Part shown: piece by piece, positions 11,220 through 23,246 of the stretch | Layout of the letters: each line of letters opens with the position of its first letter | Position numbering within the stretch: position 1 is the first letter of the stretch | NCBI RefSeq assembly: GCF_042477335.2 | Contig: NC_091245.1 | Location: forward strand, 111,076,501 to 111,140,500 | DNA length: 64,000 nt | DNA from: Ovis canadensis | Taxonomy: Eukaryota > Chordata > Mammalia > Artiodactyla > Bovidae | Direction: 5' to 3' | The notes under the pieces: model-generated | The model's database searches: none | The model's input: the letters and a program-made list of their open reading frames with translations, nothing else | What the model was told of the DNA's origin: nothing | Translations under genes and position numbers: made by a program

Positions 11220-11977
11220 ATTAGACATATAGCTTAGTAAATCTAGAATTAATTCAATTTGGATGCTTGAAAAGGAATTTATTCGAATAGATTTTTGTTA
11301 AAAAAAAAATCTGATTGGGAATTTTTGGTTCCACACATAAGGAGCAGGGAACACACACCATTTTATCCCAACAACCAAAGAAAGGCTGAACAGGCTGAAC
11401 AATCAACAGTTCTTGAATCCATAAGAAAGGTGAAGACACAGGAAAATCTACTGCCCTTAAGACTGAAGAGACAGGAAAATATAAGGAGTCAAAATTCATG
11501 GGAAGAGAGACGCATGCTTGAAACCACTGTGGGAGCCAGAGTTGGAGTAGGAAAGGAAAGGTAAATGATCACTTTTGATATTAATTTAAATAAAAACATA
11601 CATTTATGCTTAATTTTGTATAATTTATTACCATTGGTACTTTTAATTTTTTGTATGAATTCCAATTATTGTAGTGTCACTTCCTTTCAGCTTGAAGAAC
11701 TTCCTTTTTTACTCTTATAAGGCAGATCTGCTAACAACAAATACTCTCAAGTCTTTGAAAACCTGAGGGTATCTTTATTTCACCTTCATTTTTGAATGAT
11801 AGTTTTGTTAAATATGGAATTCTCAATCTTAAGACCTTAGGCATTATTCTTTGAAAGTTTCAGATTGTGTTTAAGAGGAGGCTAGAGATCATTCCCTACA
11901 GACATCCTTGAGATCCACAGTCACTTGCATTTCTTTTCCTGAAGTCATTTTTTGTGTTTGGATACTTTAAACAACAG
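11220..11977. other. No gene or repeat recognised
   Basis: This is 760 bp of AT-rich sequence. The small open frame at 11295-11564 is lysine- and arginine-rich with no known motif and no splice context, so I leave it unannotated. Confidence 0.45.
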
Positions 11978-12190
11978 AGTTCCCTAGTGGCTCAGATGGT
12001 AAAAGCATCTGCCTACAATGCGGGAGACCCAGGTTTGATCCCTGGGTTGAGAAGATCCACTGGAGAAGGGAATGGCAACCCACTCCAGTATTCTGCCCTG
12101 GGAAATCCCATGGACAGAGAAGCCTGGCAGGCTACAGTCCATGGGGTCGCAAAGAGTCGGACATGACTGAGTGACTTCACTTCACTTCAT
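11978..12190 (+). mobile_element. Bov-tA2 SINE
   Basis: This forward copy has a tRNA-Glu-like head (GAGTTCCCTAGTGGCTCAGA, then a B-box-like GGTTTGATCCC), a BovA body, and an ending of CTTCACTTCACTTCA. A TTTAAACA match on both sides suggests a short TSD. Confidence 0.93.
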
Positions 12191-12193
12191 TTT

Positions 12194-13083
12194 AAACATC
12201 TCCTTTATGAACGATGAACATTGGGGTACACATGTCTGTTTCACTTCTGGTTTCCTCGGTGTGTATGCCCAGCAGTAGGATTGCTGGGTCATAAGGCAGT
12301 TCTATTTCCAGTTTTTAAAGGAATCTCCACACTGTTCTCCATAGTGGCTGTACTAGTTTGCATTCCCACCAACAGTGTAAGAAAGTTCCCTTAGAGCTGT
12401 GGTACATATACATAATGGAGTATTACTCAGCCATTAAAAAGAATACATTTGAATCAGTTCTAATGAGGTGGATGAAACTGGAGCTGATTATACAGCGTGA
12501 AGTAAGCCAGAAAGAAAAACACCAATACAGTATACTAATGCATATATATGGGATTTAGAAAAATGGTAATGATAACCCTGTATGTGAGACAGCAAAAGAG
12601 ACACAGATGTATAGAACAGTCTTTTGGACTCTGTGGGACAGGGAGAGGGTGGGATGATTTGGGAGAATGGCATTGAAACATGTAAAATATTATATAAGAA
12701 ATAAAAAAATTAATAATTTCAAAAAAATTAATAAAATTATTGTATTCACTGATGACCAAATAAAATGAGACAGACACTCACACACTCCTATAAGGTAGGT
12801 AAACTAGCATAACTTTATGGCAACCCACTCCAGTATGCCTGCCTGGAAATTCCAGGGACAGAGGAGCCTGGAGGGCTGTAATGCATGGAGTCGGAAAGAG
12901 TCAGACATGACTGAGCCACCGAACATGCACACTCAAAACCAAAGTCATGTCAATGTATGGCAAAAACTAACACAGTATTGTAAAGTAATTAGCCTCCAAT
13001 TAAAAAATTAAAAATAAAAACAAAAAAGTGCAAAAAAAAGTGACCATTAAAAAATTTAAAAAAATAAATAAACATCTCCTTTA
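12194..13083 (+). mobile_element. L1 3' end with 5' inversion, 14-bp TSD
   Basis: A perfect 14-bp repeat AAACATCTCCTTTA (12194-12207 and 13070-13083) brackets the insertion. Inside, 12208-12390 is ruminant L1 ORF2 on the minus strand. At about 12397 the orientation switches to the + strand (TGTGGTACATATACATAATGG) and runs through the 3' UTR to an A-rich tail at 13069. About 90 bp of L1 between the two pieces is missing. The 3' UTR is interrupted at about 12695-12940 by AT-rich sequence plus half a BovA SINE (12818-12925). Confidence 0.9.
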
Positions 13084-14221
13084 AAAGAAAACTTGGAGGA
13101 AAAAATAAAATTATTGATGAACAGGATTTTCCCCTAACAATTTAGATGTGTCCCATTGACTCTGGGCTCTACTGTCCAAAGAGAAGTCAGCTGTTCATTG
13201 TATTTTGGGTCCATGTGTCTTATCTTTCTTGGATGAATAGATTAATGTCTCTCATCAAATTTAGAAGGAAGATTGGCCACTGAAACCCACAGTGAAAACC
13301 GAGAAAGGAAGACACAAGAAAATGTATTTTCTTTGGAGAAAGCATTTGGTGCTGGATCTCCAACTTCAGCTCCAGCTGTTTTCTCTTCCTGCACAGCACT
13401 TTCTTTCCAGACAAGATCCAGACCACTGGATTTGTTGAAGAAGAAACAGCATGCCAGTGTGGCAAGTTTACTCTTTGTCTTGCTTACCTAAATTGGTGCA
13501 GCTGGAATCTTTCTTCCTCTCCAAAGAACGACTCAGTTACTTAAAAAACAATGAATAGAGGGGCATTAAAGTTTACTTGCCTCTTGCTTCTAAGCTATTC
13601 TAGAACTCACGGAATTTAATCACAATTCATGGAATTTAATCACAACCACAAACATAAACTGCATTTCTCCTCTCTCTTTCTTCTACAAATGGCCCTGCTT
13701 CAATCTAAGAAATTTAAAGCTTTCTGAACTTTTTTTTTTTTAACTCAGTCATATCACAGATGCTCTTTCTCTGTTGGTTGCTTCTACTTTGCCCCTATAT
13801 ATTGAAATGACATAGGACCTAGATCTGGGATTTTTCATTTATATTCTCTCTGAAGTGCTTCCATCTAATGATTTAGTTTCTTTCTTTCATTCTTTCTTCC
13901 TTTCTTTCTTCCAGTTCTTTTGTTGAACAAGTAATACAGAGACACTGTACAACAATCAGAAAGTAAAATACGTTTGTATTTAAATATTAGTCTCCTTTCA
14001 GTTTCCTTCCTGTTGCCTTTGAATACTGATTCCTTGAAAATACTACTCAAATAATCTACTGATAAACAAGGTTGAGTTTGTTCTTCCTTTGATAAAGGAG
14101 AATACCACCCTGACAAATTATTATTGCAAGTTAGACGGAAGTGAAAAGTAAGGCTATTTATAAAATTTTGGAGTATGTTTTATCTCAGTCTTTCAATTCA
14201 TGGACTTAATTAGAATTGGGT
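13084..14221. other. No gene recognised; CT-rich tract
   Basis: This is about 1.1 kb without a gene. A TTTC/TTCC microsatellite-like tract lies at 13876-13913, and an 18-bp tandem duplication (ATGGAATTTAATCACAA type) near 13611-13645. Confidence 0.5.
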
Positions 14222-16129
14222 AAGGAACATGATACAAATAGCTTACAAATAGCTGGGAAAAGAAGAGAGGCGGAAAGCAAAGGAGAAAAGGAAAGATATA
14301 AGCATCTAAATGCAGAGTTCCAGAGAATAGCAAGAAGAGATAAGAAAGCCTTCTTCCATGATCAATGCAAAGAAATAGAGGAAAAGAACAGAATGGGAAA
14401 GACTAGAGATCTCTTCAGGAAAATTAGAGATACCAAGGGAACATTTCATGCAAAGATGGGCTCGATACAGGACAGAAATGGTATGGACCTAACAGAAGCA
14501 GAAGATATTTAGAAGAGGTGGCAAGGATACACAAAAGAACTGTACAAAAAAGATCTTCATGCCCCAGGTAATCATAATAGTGTGATCACTAATCTAGAGC
14601 CGGACATCCTGGAATGTGAAGTCAAGTGGGCCTTAGAAAGCATCACTATGAACAAAGCTGTTGGAGGTGATGGAATTCCAGTTGAGCTATTTCAAATCCT
14701 GAAAGATGATGTTGTGAAAGTGCTGCTCTCAATATGCCAGCAAATCTGGAAAACTCAGCAGCTGCCACAGGACTGGAAAAGGTCAGTTTTCATTCCAATC
14801 CCTAAGAAAGGAAATGCCAAAGAATGCTCAAACTACCGCACAATTGCACTCATCTCACATGCTAGTAGAGTAATGCTCAAAATTCTCCAAGGCAGGCTTC
14901 AGCAATATGTGAACCATGAACTTCCTGATGTTCAAGCTGGTTTTAGAAAAGGCAGAGGAACAAGACATCAAATTGCCAACATCCGCTGGATCATCGAAAA
15001 AGCAAGAGAGCTCCAGAAAAAAACATCTATTTCTGCTTTATTGACTATGCCAAAGCCTTTGACTGTGTGGATCACAAGAAACTGTGGAAAATTCTGAAAG
15101 AGATGGGAATACCAGACCACCTGACCTGCCTCTTGAGAAATCTGTATGCAGGTCAGGAAGCAACAGTTAGAACTGGGCATGGAACAACAGACTGGTTCCA
15201 AATAGGGAAAGGAGTACATCAAGGCTGTATATTGTCACCCTGCTTATTTAACTTCTATGCAGAGTACATCATGAGAAGTGCTGGACTGGAAGAAACACAA
15301 GCTGGAATCAAGATTGCTGGGAGAAATATCAATAACCTCAGATATGCAGATGACACCACCCTTATGGCAGAAAGTGAAGAGGAGCTAAAAAGCCTCTTGA
15401 TGAAAGTGACAGAGGAGAGTGAAAAAGTTGGTATAAAGCTCAACATTCAGAAAACAAAGATCATGGCATCCAGTTCCATCACTTCATGGCAAATACATGG
15501 GGAAACAGTGGAAACAGTGTCAGACTTTATTTTTCTGGGCTCCAAAATCACTTCAGATGGTGATTGCAGCCATGAAATTAAAAGACGCTTACTCCTTGGA
15601 AGAAAAGTTATGACCAACCTAGATAGTATATTCAAAAGCAGAGACATTACTTTGCCAACGAAGGTCTGTCTAGTCAAGGCCATGGTTTTTCCTGTGGTCA
15701 TGTATGGATGTGAGAGTTGGACTGTGAAGAAGGCTGAGCACCGAAGAATTGATGCTTTTGAACTGTGGTGTTGGAGAAGACTCTTGAGAGTCCCTTGGAC
15801 TGCAAGGAGATCCAACCAGTCCATTCTGAAGGAGATCAGCCCTGGGATTTCTTTGGAAGGAATGATGCTGAAGCTGAAGCTCCAGTAGTTTGGCCACCTC
15901 ATGTGAAGTGTTGACTCATTGGAAAAGACTCTGATGTTGGGAGGGATTGGGGGCAGGAGTAGAAGGGGACGACAGAGGATGAGATGGCTGGATGGCATCA
16001 CCGACTCGATGGACATGAGTCTGAGTGAACTCTGGGAGTTGGTGATGGAGGCCTGGCATGCTGTGATTCATGGGGTCGCAAAGAGTTGGACACGACTAAG
16101 TGACTGAACTGAACTGAAGGAACATGATA
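14222..16129 (+). mobile_element. BovB LINE, 5'-truncated, with TSD
   Basis: The AAGGAACATGATA repeat is found at 14222-14234 and again at 16117-16129. Between them lies BovB from the region after the endonuclease (TACAAATAGCTGGGAAAAGA) to the terminal GAACTGAACTGAA. It carries the reverse transcriptase and the C-terminal [15 protein letters not shown] block (about 15975-16015). It is the best-preserved BovB in the window, but an A-run frameshift near 15015 and a stop near 15886 inactivate it. Confidence 0.93.
14582..15888 (+). pseudogene. BovB reverse transcriptase, two overlapping frames
   Basis: The RT is split by the 7-A run near 15017. The 5' frame (14582-15097) holds the LEPDILECEV to GFRKGRGTRHQIANI region. 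The 3' frame (15067-15888, 273 codons) opens just after the expected FIDYAKAFDCV and carries GKGVHQGCILSPCLFN (residues 48-63). The catalytic YADD follows at residues 93-96 (15343-15354), then PVVMYGCESWTVKKAE and the WCWRRLLRVPWTARRSNQ block. Function in a live copy would be RNA-templated DNA synthesis at the insertion site. This copy needs two frames and is dead. Confidence 0.9.
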
Positions 16130-16234
16130 TAATAGTTTTGGACTGGTAAACTCAAAAAAGTAATACTTTTGAGACTGGAGTTTCAATTGCCTTAGAGAGT
16201 TAACAGTCATTTGATGTTATTTATTAAAAAGTTG

Positions 16235-17040
16235 AACAATTCAGATGTGGTACAAATATACAATGAAGTATTACTCATCTATAAAAGGAATGAATTTGAG
16301 TCAGTTCTAGTGAGACGTTTATACAGAATGAATTAAATCAGAAAGAGAAAAACAAATATAGTATATTAATGCATATATATGGAACCTAGACAAATGGTAT
16401 TAATGAACCTATTTGCAGGGAAGGAATGGATATGCAGATATAGAGAACAGACTTGTGGACATAGTAGGGGAAGGAGAAAATGGGACAAATGGAGGAAGCA
16501 GCATCGACATATATATGCTGCTGCTGCTGCTGCTGCCAAGTCGCTTCAGTCGTGTCTGACTCTGTGCGACCCATAGATGGCAGCCCACCAGGCTCCCCCG
16601 TCCCTGGGATCCTCCAGGCAAGAACACTGGAGTGGGTTGCCATTTTCTTCTCCAATGCATGAAAGTCAAAAGTGAAAGCCAGAGCATTCAGTCGTGTCCG
16701 ACTCTTTGCGACCCCATGGACTGCAGCCTACCAAGCTCCTCCATCCATGGGATTTTCCAGGCAAGAGTACTGGAGTGGGTTGCCATTGCCTTCTCCGACA
16801 TATATATACTACCATATGTAAAATAAATAATTGGCGAGAAGCTGCTATACAACGTAGGGAGTCCAGCCTGGCGCTCTGTGACAACCTAGAGGGGTGGGAT
16901 GGCGGAAAGTGAGAGAGGCTCAAGAGGGGAAGGATACATATAGAATTATGATTGATTTGCATTTCTGTATGGCAGAAACCAACACAACATTGCAAAACAA
17001 CTTTTCTCTAATTAAAAAATAAATTTAAAAAATTTTCAAA
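16235..17040 (+). mobile_element. Older L1 3' end, split by a SINE
   Basis: ORF2-end and 3' UTR sequence is recognised by TGTGGTACAAATATACAATG (about 16245). A divergent L1 3' UTR follows, with CAGACTTGTGGACATAG, CCTAGAGGGGTGGGATGG and a final CTAATTAAAAAATAAATTT. It differs from the younger L1 copies here by these UTR motifs. A SINE interrupts it at 16517-16796. Confidence 0.8.
16506..16807 (-). mobile_element. Dimeric BovA SINE with (CTG)n end, TSD
   Basis: This reverse-orientation dimer begins with seven CTG/TGC units (the AGC tail of the forward form). It is flanked by GACATATATAT at 16506-16516 and 16797-16807. The host is the L1 3' UTR. Confidence 0.93.
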
Positions 17041-17069
17041 AAAGTAGAAACATTTTCAAAAAAAGAAAA

Positions 17070-17400
17070 ATGATATAGATGAATCTATTTGCAGGGAAGA
17101 AATGGAGATGCAGGTATAGAGAACAGACTTGTGGACACAGCGGTGGAAGGAAAGAGTGGGAGGAACAGGGCAACATATATACACTACCATGTGTCAAGTA
17201 GATAGCTGTTGAGAAGTTGCTATATAACACGGGAGCCCAGCCTAGTGCTCTGTGATGACCTAGAGGGGTGGGATGGGGAGCAGGAGGGAGGCTCAAGACG
17301 TATATGTATTATTATGACTCATTTGTGTTGTTGTGCAGCAGAAGCCAAGACAACATTGTAAAGCAATTTTCCTCCAATTAAAAAATAAATTTTAAAAATC
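17070..17400 (+). mobile_element. Second copy of the same older L1 3' UTR
   Basis: It repeats the UTR motifs of the copy just upstream (ATTTGCAGGGAAGAAATGGA, CAGACTTGTGGACACAG, CCTAGAGGGGTGGGATGG) and ends in TTTTCCTCCAATTAAAAAAT. Either two insertions or a local tandem duplication would explain it. Confidence 0.8.
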
Positions 17401-17722
17401 GGAATATTGTGGGGGGGCGGAAGAGCTGAATAGTTCAGTGGTCATTGACATAAGTTTTTGGTGGAGGTTCCTAATAAACTTCTGTCTTCCTGGGAAAGAA
17501 TTTTTTGAAACAATAAGGCCACGTTGAGGAAGATAATGCAATAGTAGAGTTCTATTACTCTATTACTCTAGAATAGAGTTCTATTCTAGAGTTGTTCTAG
17601 AAAACAACTAAATAGCAAAGCCATGATAAGTAGTTACCCTTTTTCCCTGCACCCCTCCACCCTATATTCTTTCTAGGAAATAGGTAGTATATAAATAGAG
17701 ATGCCATACATATACTAGTTGG
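17401..17722. other. No gene recognised; short repeats
   Basis: This is a unique stretch with an internal TCTATTACTC / TCTAGAATAG repeat near 17552-17600. Confidence 0.4.
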
Positions 17723-17936
17723 ACTTCCCTGGTGACTCAGAATCTGCTTACAATGTGGGTAACCTGGGTTCAGTTCCTGGGTGGGGAAGATTCCCTGGAG
17801 GAGGGCATGGCAACCTGCTCCAGTATTCTTGCCTGGAGAATCCACATGGACAGAGTAGCCTGGTGGGCTATAGTCCATGGACACGTAGCAAAGAGTCAGA
17901 CACAACTGAGCAACTAAGCACACATATATACAAGCT
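17723..17936 (+). mobile_element. Bov-tA SINE
   Basis: This is a forward copy: GGACTTCCCTGGTGACTCAG head, then a body ending GAGTCAGACACAACTGAGCA. Confidence 0.92.
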
Positions 17937-18371
17937 AATAAAAAAATATGTGTTCACATACATATTAATACTTTCCCCACTATATTTAACAATATCTGCA
18001 ATGAACTCCATAGAGTACCTAAAGAATTATCTGAATTTTTTCAATGATAGGATAACTTTTGACCTTATAGATATGTCTTTTTTGTTAACTAAGTTTATTG
18101 CTGATGGATGTTTTGGTCCTTTTTTCCCCCAGCTGTTGTCATTGCAAACAATTCTGGAATAGAAGACTCTGTAAACATGCCATTTCACACATAAATGAAC
18201 ACCAGCAAGTGAAAATGCAAAGTTAAAAACTATGTGCATCCTAAATCTTAATAGAGTATTTAATAGACTATCGTTCTTCTCTACAAAATTTGTATCAAAT
18301 GGTCTCTCACAACCAATGTATCAAAATGCAGTTTGCAGTCATTATTTCTATAGAGAAAATTGACAGTAATG
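17937..18371. other. No gene or repeat recognised
   Basis: This is 435 bp of AT-rich sequence with no motif I can name. Confidence 0.45.
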
Positions 18372-18605
18372 AGAGACAGCAGGGCCTGGTGATTAAAAGC
18401 ATAGACTCTAGATTCACATTGCCCAGGACTGAATTCTGTTTCCTCCAATTCCTAGGTAACCACAGGTAGGTTACTTAACTTCTCTGTGTCTGTTTCCTTA
18501 TCTTTACAATGGGCTTAATTATAGCATCTTCTTCACAGATTTGTAAGGACTAACGTTGATTTATGCAAAGTGATCAGTAAAGTGTCTGGCACCTATTTAA
18601 AGATA
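18372..18605 (+). mobile_element. MIR SINE
   Basis: It follows the MIR order closely: GATTAAAAGCATAGACTCTAG, GTTACTTAACTTCTCTGTG, TTTCCTTATCTTTACAATGG, TTTGTAAGGAC, AAGTGTCTGGCAC. Confidence 0.88.
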
Positions 18606-18675
18606 TATAAGTAAACTCTAAGTATATATAATGTTTGAGGCTTCTCATTAGCAGAGATCCTTAAACATGAAGTAG

Positions 18676-18906
18676 TTAACCAGGGCTTCCCTGGTGGTTC
18701 AAACAGTAAAGAATCTGCCTGCAATGCAGGAGACCCAGGTTTGCTCCCTGGGACAGGAAAATCCCCTGGAGAAGGAAATGGCAGCCCACTTTAGTGTTCT
18801 TGCCTGGAGAATTCCATGGACAGAGGAGCCTGGCAGGCCCCAGTCCATGGGGTCGCAAAGAGTTGGACACAACTATGTGACTAACACATACACACACTTA
18901 ACCAGG
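18676..18906 (+). mobile_element. Bov-tA2 SINE with TSD
   Basis: A complete forward copy is flanked by TTAACCAGG (18676-18684 and 18898-18906). The head is GGCTTCCCTGGTGGTTCAAA and the tail is ACACATACACACAC. Confidence 0.93.
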
Positions 18907-21451
18907 AAGACTGTCAATGATCAGTTTAAAGTAGATATTAGAAGCTAAAGCTAAATGGCAATACTTATAGAAAGCCTGCATGAATGCAATTAGTTTTATT
19001 CACTGTGGTTATGCAATTAACTCCTATATTTTTCTATGAGATTAGCTTAAAAAATTCAAAATTGATCTTGAAGGGAAAAGAACCCTAAAGAAGCGTATTG
19101 ATTTATTTGTCCATCAAATATTTCTGATTCCCCTACTATGTGCTACGATCTATGGATTCAATGGCTACTGCATACTTGTTTCTTGATAACTATTTATTGA
19201 ATGAATAATGAATTGAAAAGAATCCCTGATGTTAAAAACTCAGAACATCATTAGAGAAGAAAGGTAAGTGGGAATGAGAGTACAGAGTAATGAGAGCTGT
19301 GATGGAGATTAGTACAGGACAGTATAGATGCATAAAGGAGGGGCATCTAACTCAGCCTTGAGGTCAGAATGTACTAACAAAGAGGTATTATCCAAGACAC
19401 TGAGGGAAAGGCGAATGATGCATGTGTCACGGGGGGGGGGGGGCATTTAGAGGGACCAACACTTATAAAGATACAGACGAAGCAGCAAGAGAATCACTGC
19501 AGTTCAATAGTTAAGGACAGAGGCTCTGACATCATAGCTTCCTACAACTGACTCATTTCACCTTGGGCAAGGTGTGATCCCTTCTGCAACACCCTTTCCA
19601 CATCAATACTAGTCCTTAATTCAGAAGAATGTGTGAGGCTCGAACAGGTTGATGCATAAAACATTAAGCAAAATGACAGACGCAAAGTAAGATCTCTTAA
19701 AATGTTGGCCATGATTATTATCATTATTAAAGAAAATCATGTCACTTTTAGGGACAAAAGTGTCCTTCTGAGGAGTGTAGGGCTCTGTGGTTCAGAGCAG
19801 CTTTAAAGAGGCTGAGTCCTTGGGGCCTCCTGTAAGGAAGGAGAACCCAGCTGAGAATGACCCTGAAGTCGAAGAATGCCTTGGTGTGTGGGATTTTCCA
19901 AAATACAAAGGTTGAATTTGATTGAACTAAATATGTCATCATGTTCTTCCTAGTATTGTGTGAGCTGAATGAGCCTGTATTAGATCTGTTCACACCATTC
20001 ATAATGTATTGAAGTAAATTACATCCCCTCTCTGCTTCTGCCACTACAGACTTCAGAGTCTCTGTTTTATCAGGCTACTTGCACATGGGAGCCCTTGCCA
20101 CTCTCTCGAGGGCATTTCCCAGCTCTCCTTGGAACCTTCTCAAGTAGCATGGATGAAGAATCACCTGTGCTGCATGAAGGGGAACCAAGGATTTGTGTGA
20201 GGGTTCTTGCTTTTTTTTTGTACTGCTCCCTAATTAAATCCATTTTAAAAACTTAGGAATAACTCATAATAACTTCAAATGATACTTTCTTTTTAATCAA
20301 CAACTCTAAGAACTTTGTGCTTTAATCATACTCTATGCTTTCTTTTTCTAATGCATTATTTTTCATTTTCTCACTGAAACTTACCTGCCTCTTCTTGACA
20401 GCTGCAAAGAAACTCCTGCCATTTATTTTCATTTGACTTCATATTTTCACACCTTTGAGGAGTATATACATTTCTATGAAGATAAATAACCATTTATCTT
20501 GACCTTTGTTACCTACATGTATTATACTCATAATAGATAACGCTTCTTCATTTTAATGGCTCAAATGGTACAGGGTCCTTCCAAATTTTGAACTAAAAGT
20601 GTATGATTTCTCTTATTTACACAGCAGATGTTTCATCTAGGCTCTTAAACAACTTATTCATCTTATAAAAGCCACACTGCTTTTTCTTCATAGGTGATCC
20701 TCAATGTTCTGCACTATGTTATAGAGGCCAACGTTAACCCCCACCCACTGCCACACACAACACATTGTCCTTCCATTTTAGATTTTGCTGTATGTGTTTG
20801 AACTCTGACACTTCTCCTTGGGTATGTCTTATGAGCAGACACATTGACTGCCTTTGTTCCAGATTATTATTTCAAGGGTATTTTTTTTTTAATAGTGAAC
20901 AGCCTTGGAAGATAGAGCATAGGGCAGGTTTAATGAACAGTATCTCAGATTCAGCTTCCTTAAGCTCAGGGTTCTGTTTTTCTAATGTAACTTACTAAGT
21001 GTTCAGGTAGTCCTGGCTCTCTCTGTATTGTAAGAATTGGGGCTCAGAGAGGTGGTGCAAATGTTGATGTTATTGCTGTGAGTAAAATCATCTTTTGTCT
21101 CATTCCAAGGTATCTCGTGGCTTTTGCCTGCATTCATGGGACTACAGCAGGCTCACTGGTAAGCATGGAAGGAAGGCAAATCTCACATCCTTCAGAATTC
21201 TCAACAAAGACTTCATTCCAACTTTCTTAATTCTTTAAATGTGGCTCTTCCCAAACATGCAGAGTGGGGATTCCTTCTCCATTCTGCATAGCAAGGTCAG
21301 GGTCTCTCCCACATTCAGGTAAAATACTGGAGATTTACATTTTCCAGAGATATTTGCAGAACTAAAGGAAAATGTGATGTAGAAAATAGGGGAAGAAGAG
21401 AAAGCCCACATATCAAGCAGAGAGATTTCTCAATCTCCTTCCTCTCTCTCA
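18907..21451. other. Mostly unique intergenic sequence
   Basis: No gene is seen. There is a possible decayed L2-type piece at about 19095-19375 (TATTTATTGAATGAAT and nearby), a probable MIR at 19500-19710 (GTTAAGGACAGAGGCTCTG, CTTGGGCAAG), a G run at 19431-19443 and T runs near 20211 and 20880. The 98-codon minus-strand open frame at 19748-20044 has no motif. Confidence 0.45.
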
Positions 21452-21728
21452 AGCTGCTAACTGCTAAGTCACTTCAGTCGTGTCCGACTCTGTGCGACCC
21501 CATAGACGGCAGCCCACCAGGCTCCGTGTCCCTGGGATTCTCCAGGCAAGAACACTGGAGTGGGTTGCCATTTCCTCCTCCAACGCATGAAAGGGAAAAG
21601 TGAAAGTGAAGTCGCTCAGTCATGTCCGAGCTCTTTGCGACCTCATGGACTGCAGCCTACCAGGCTCCTCCGTCCATGGGATTTTCCAGGCAAGAGTACG
21701 GGAGTGGGGTGCCATTGCCTTCTCCTCT
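21452..21728 (-). mobile_element. Dimeric BovA SINE
   Basis: This is a reverse-orientation dimer (GCTAAGTCACTTCAGTCG start, second monomer from about 21612). TCCTCTCTCTCA on the left and TCCTCTCTGTCA on the right form an imperfect TSD. Confidence 0.9.
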
Positions 21729-22077
21729 CTGTCATGGCCTCCCACAATTCTAGCAACAAGATATAAAGTCGTCAGAAAGAATATTAGAGGAATCCTCCAT
21801 GAGGAAATGAGGAATCCCCAGAGAATACATCTATAGATATTTACATGGGTACTTCTCAGTGAAAAATGATTTGTCGCTTTATTGCCTTGTATACATAGAC
21901 ACACATCTAGAATTTCCTATTGGCTCATTAGAGCTCCTCTTTTAGATATAAATGAAAAATCAAGGTTGTTTCTAACATGAAAGAACACGATGGAACAAAC
22001 AGAAAAATATATGAACATTGGAGAAAGGAGAGACAATGTATAGAGAAGAGAAAATATTTAAATATAGACCCATGGGT
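21729..22077. other. No gene recognised
   Basis: This is 350 bp of unique AT-rich sequence between a SINE and BovB. Confidence 0.45.
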
Positions 22078-23240
22078 AATTGCCAACATCCGCTAGATCA
22101 TTGAAAAAGCAAGAGAGTTCCAGAAAAACATCTATTTCTGCTTTATTGACTATGCCAAAGCCTTTGACTGTGTGGATCACAATAAACTGTGGAGAATTCT
22201 GAAAGAGATGAGAACATCAGACCACCTGACCTGCCTCTTGAGAAACCTATACGCCGGTCAGGAAGCAACAGTTAGAACTGGGCATGGAACAACAGACTGG
22301 TTCCAAATAGGAAAAGGAGTACGTCAAGGCTCTATTTTGCCACCCTGCTTATTTAACTTCTATGCAGAGTATATCATGAGAAATGCTGGGCTGGAAGAAG
22401 CACAAGCTGGAATCAAGATTGCCAGGAGAAATATCAATAACCTCAGATATGCAGATGACACCACCATTATGGCAGAAAGTGAAGAGGAACTAAAGAGCCT
22501 CTTGATGAAAGTGAAAGTGGAGAGTGAAAAAGTTGACTTAAAGCTCAACATTCAGAAAACAAAGATCATGACATCTGGGCCCATCACTTCATGGGAAATA
22601 GATGGGGAAACAGTGGAAACAGTGTCAGACTTCATTTTTTGGGCTTCAAAATCACTGCAGATGGTGATTGCAGCCATGAAATTAAAAGATGCTTACTCCT
22701 TGGAAGGAAAGTTATGACCAAACTAGATAACATATTCAAAAGCAGAGACATTACTTTGCCAACAAAGGTCTGTCTAGTCAAGGCTATGGTTTTTCCAGTA
22801 GTCATGTATGGATGTGAGAGTTGGACTCTGAAGAAAGCTGAGTGTCAAAGAATTGATGCTTTTGAACTGTGGTGCTGGAGAAGACTCTTACAAGTTCCTT
22901 GGACTGCAAGGAGATCCAACCAGTCCATCCTAAAAGAGATCAGTCCTGGGTGTTCATTGGAAGGACTGATGTTGAGGCTGAAACTCCAATACTTTGGACA
23001 CCTCATGCGAAGAGTTGACTCATGGACTCATTGGAAAAGATTCTGATGCTGGGAGGGATTGGGGGCAGGAGGAGAAGGGGATGACAGAGGATGATGGCTG
23101 GATGGCATCACTGACAGTATGGACGTGAGTTTGAGTGAACTCCAGGAGTCAGTGATGGACAGGGAGGTCTGGCGTGCTGCTATTCATGGGGTTGCAAAGA
23201 GTTGGACAAGACTGAGCGACTGAACTGAACTAAACTGAAT
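22078..23240 (+). mobile_element. BovB LINE, 5'-truncated
   Basis: It starts in RT at the IANIR-IIEKAREFQK codons and runs to the terminal GAACTGAACTAAACTGAA. The FIDYAKAFDCVDH motif (22136-22174) is in frame here, unlike in the two other well-preserved copies. A frameshift near 22640 and one near 23035 break the product. Confidence 0.92.
22172..22717 (+). pseudogene. BovB reverse transcriptase fragment with YADD
   Basis: These 181 codons include GKGVRQGSILPPCLFN and the catalytic YADD (residues 93-96 of the open stretch). The frame is lost after ETVSDFIF, and the following part continues in another frame at 22591-23046 with VVMYGCESWTLKKAE. It is inactive. Confidence 0.87.
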
Positions 23241-23246
23241 ATTCTT

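Noticed and set aside
15447-16016. 189-codon minus-strand open frame across BovB
   Set aside because: It is the antisense shadow of the BovB C-terminal coding region, and the same antisense frame appears in other BovB copies.
16386-16687. Overlapping open frames on both strands with repeated GGLPSMGSHRVGHD-like peptides
   Set aside because: These are translations of the BovA SINE, and the same peptides occur at every BovA copy.
18676-18906. tRNA-like head with A/B-box-like motifs in this and other Bov-tA SINEs
   Set aside because: These are tRNA-Glu-derived SINE heads fused to BovA bodies, not tRNA genes. The anticodon arm is not intact and the units are repeated across the window.
19748-20044. 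98-codon minus-strand open frame
   Set aside because: No motif, no splice or promoter context. The length is compatible with chance in this region.
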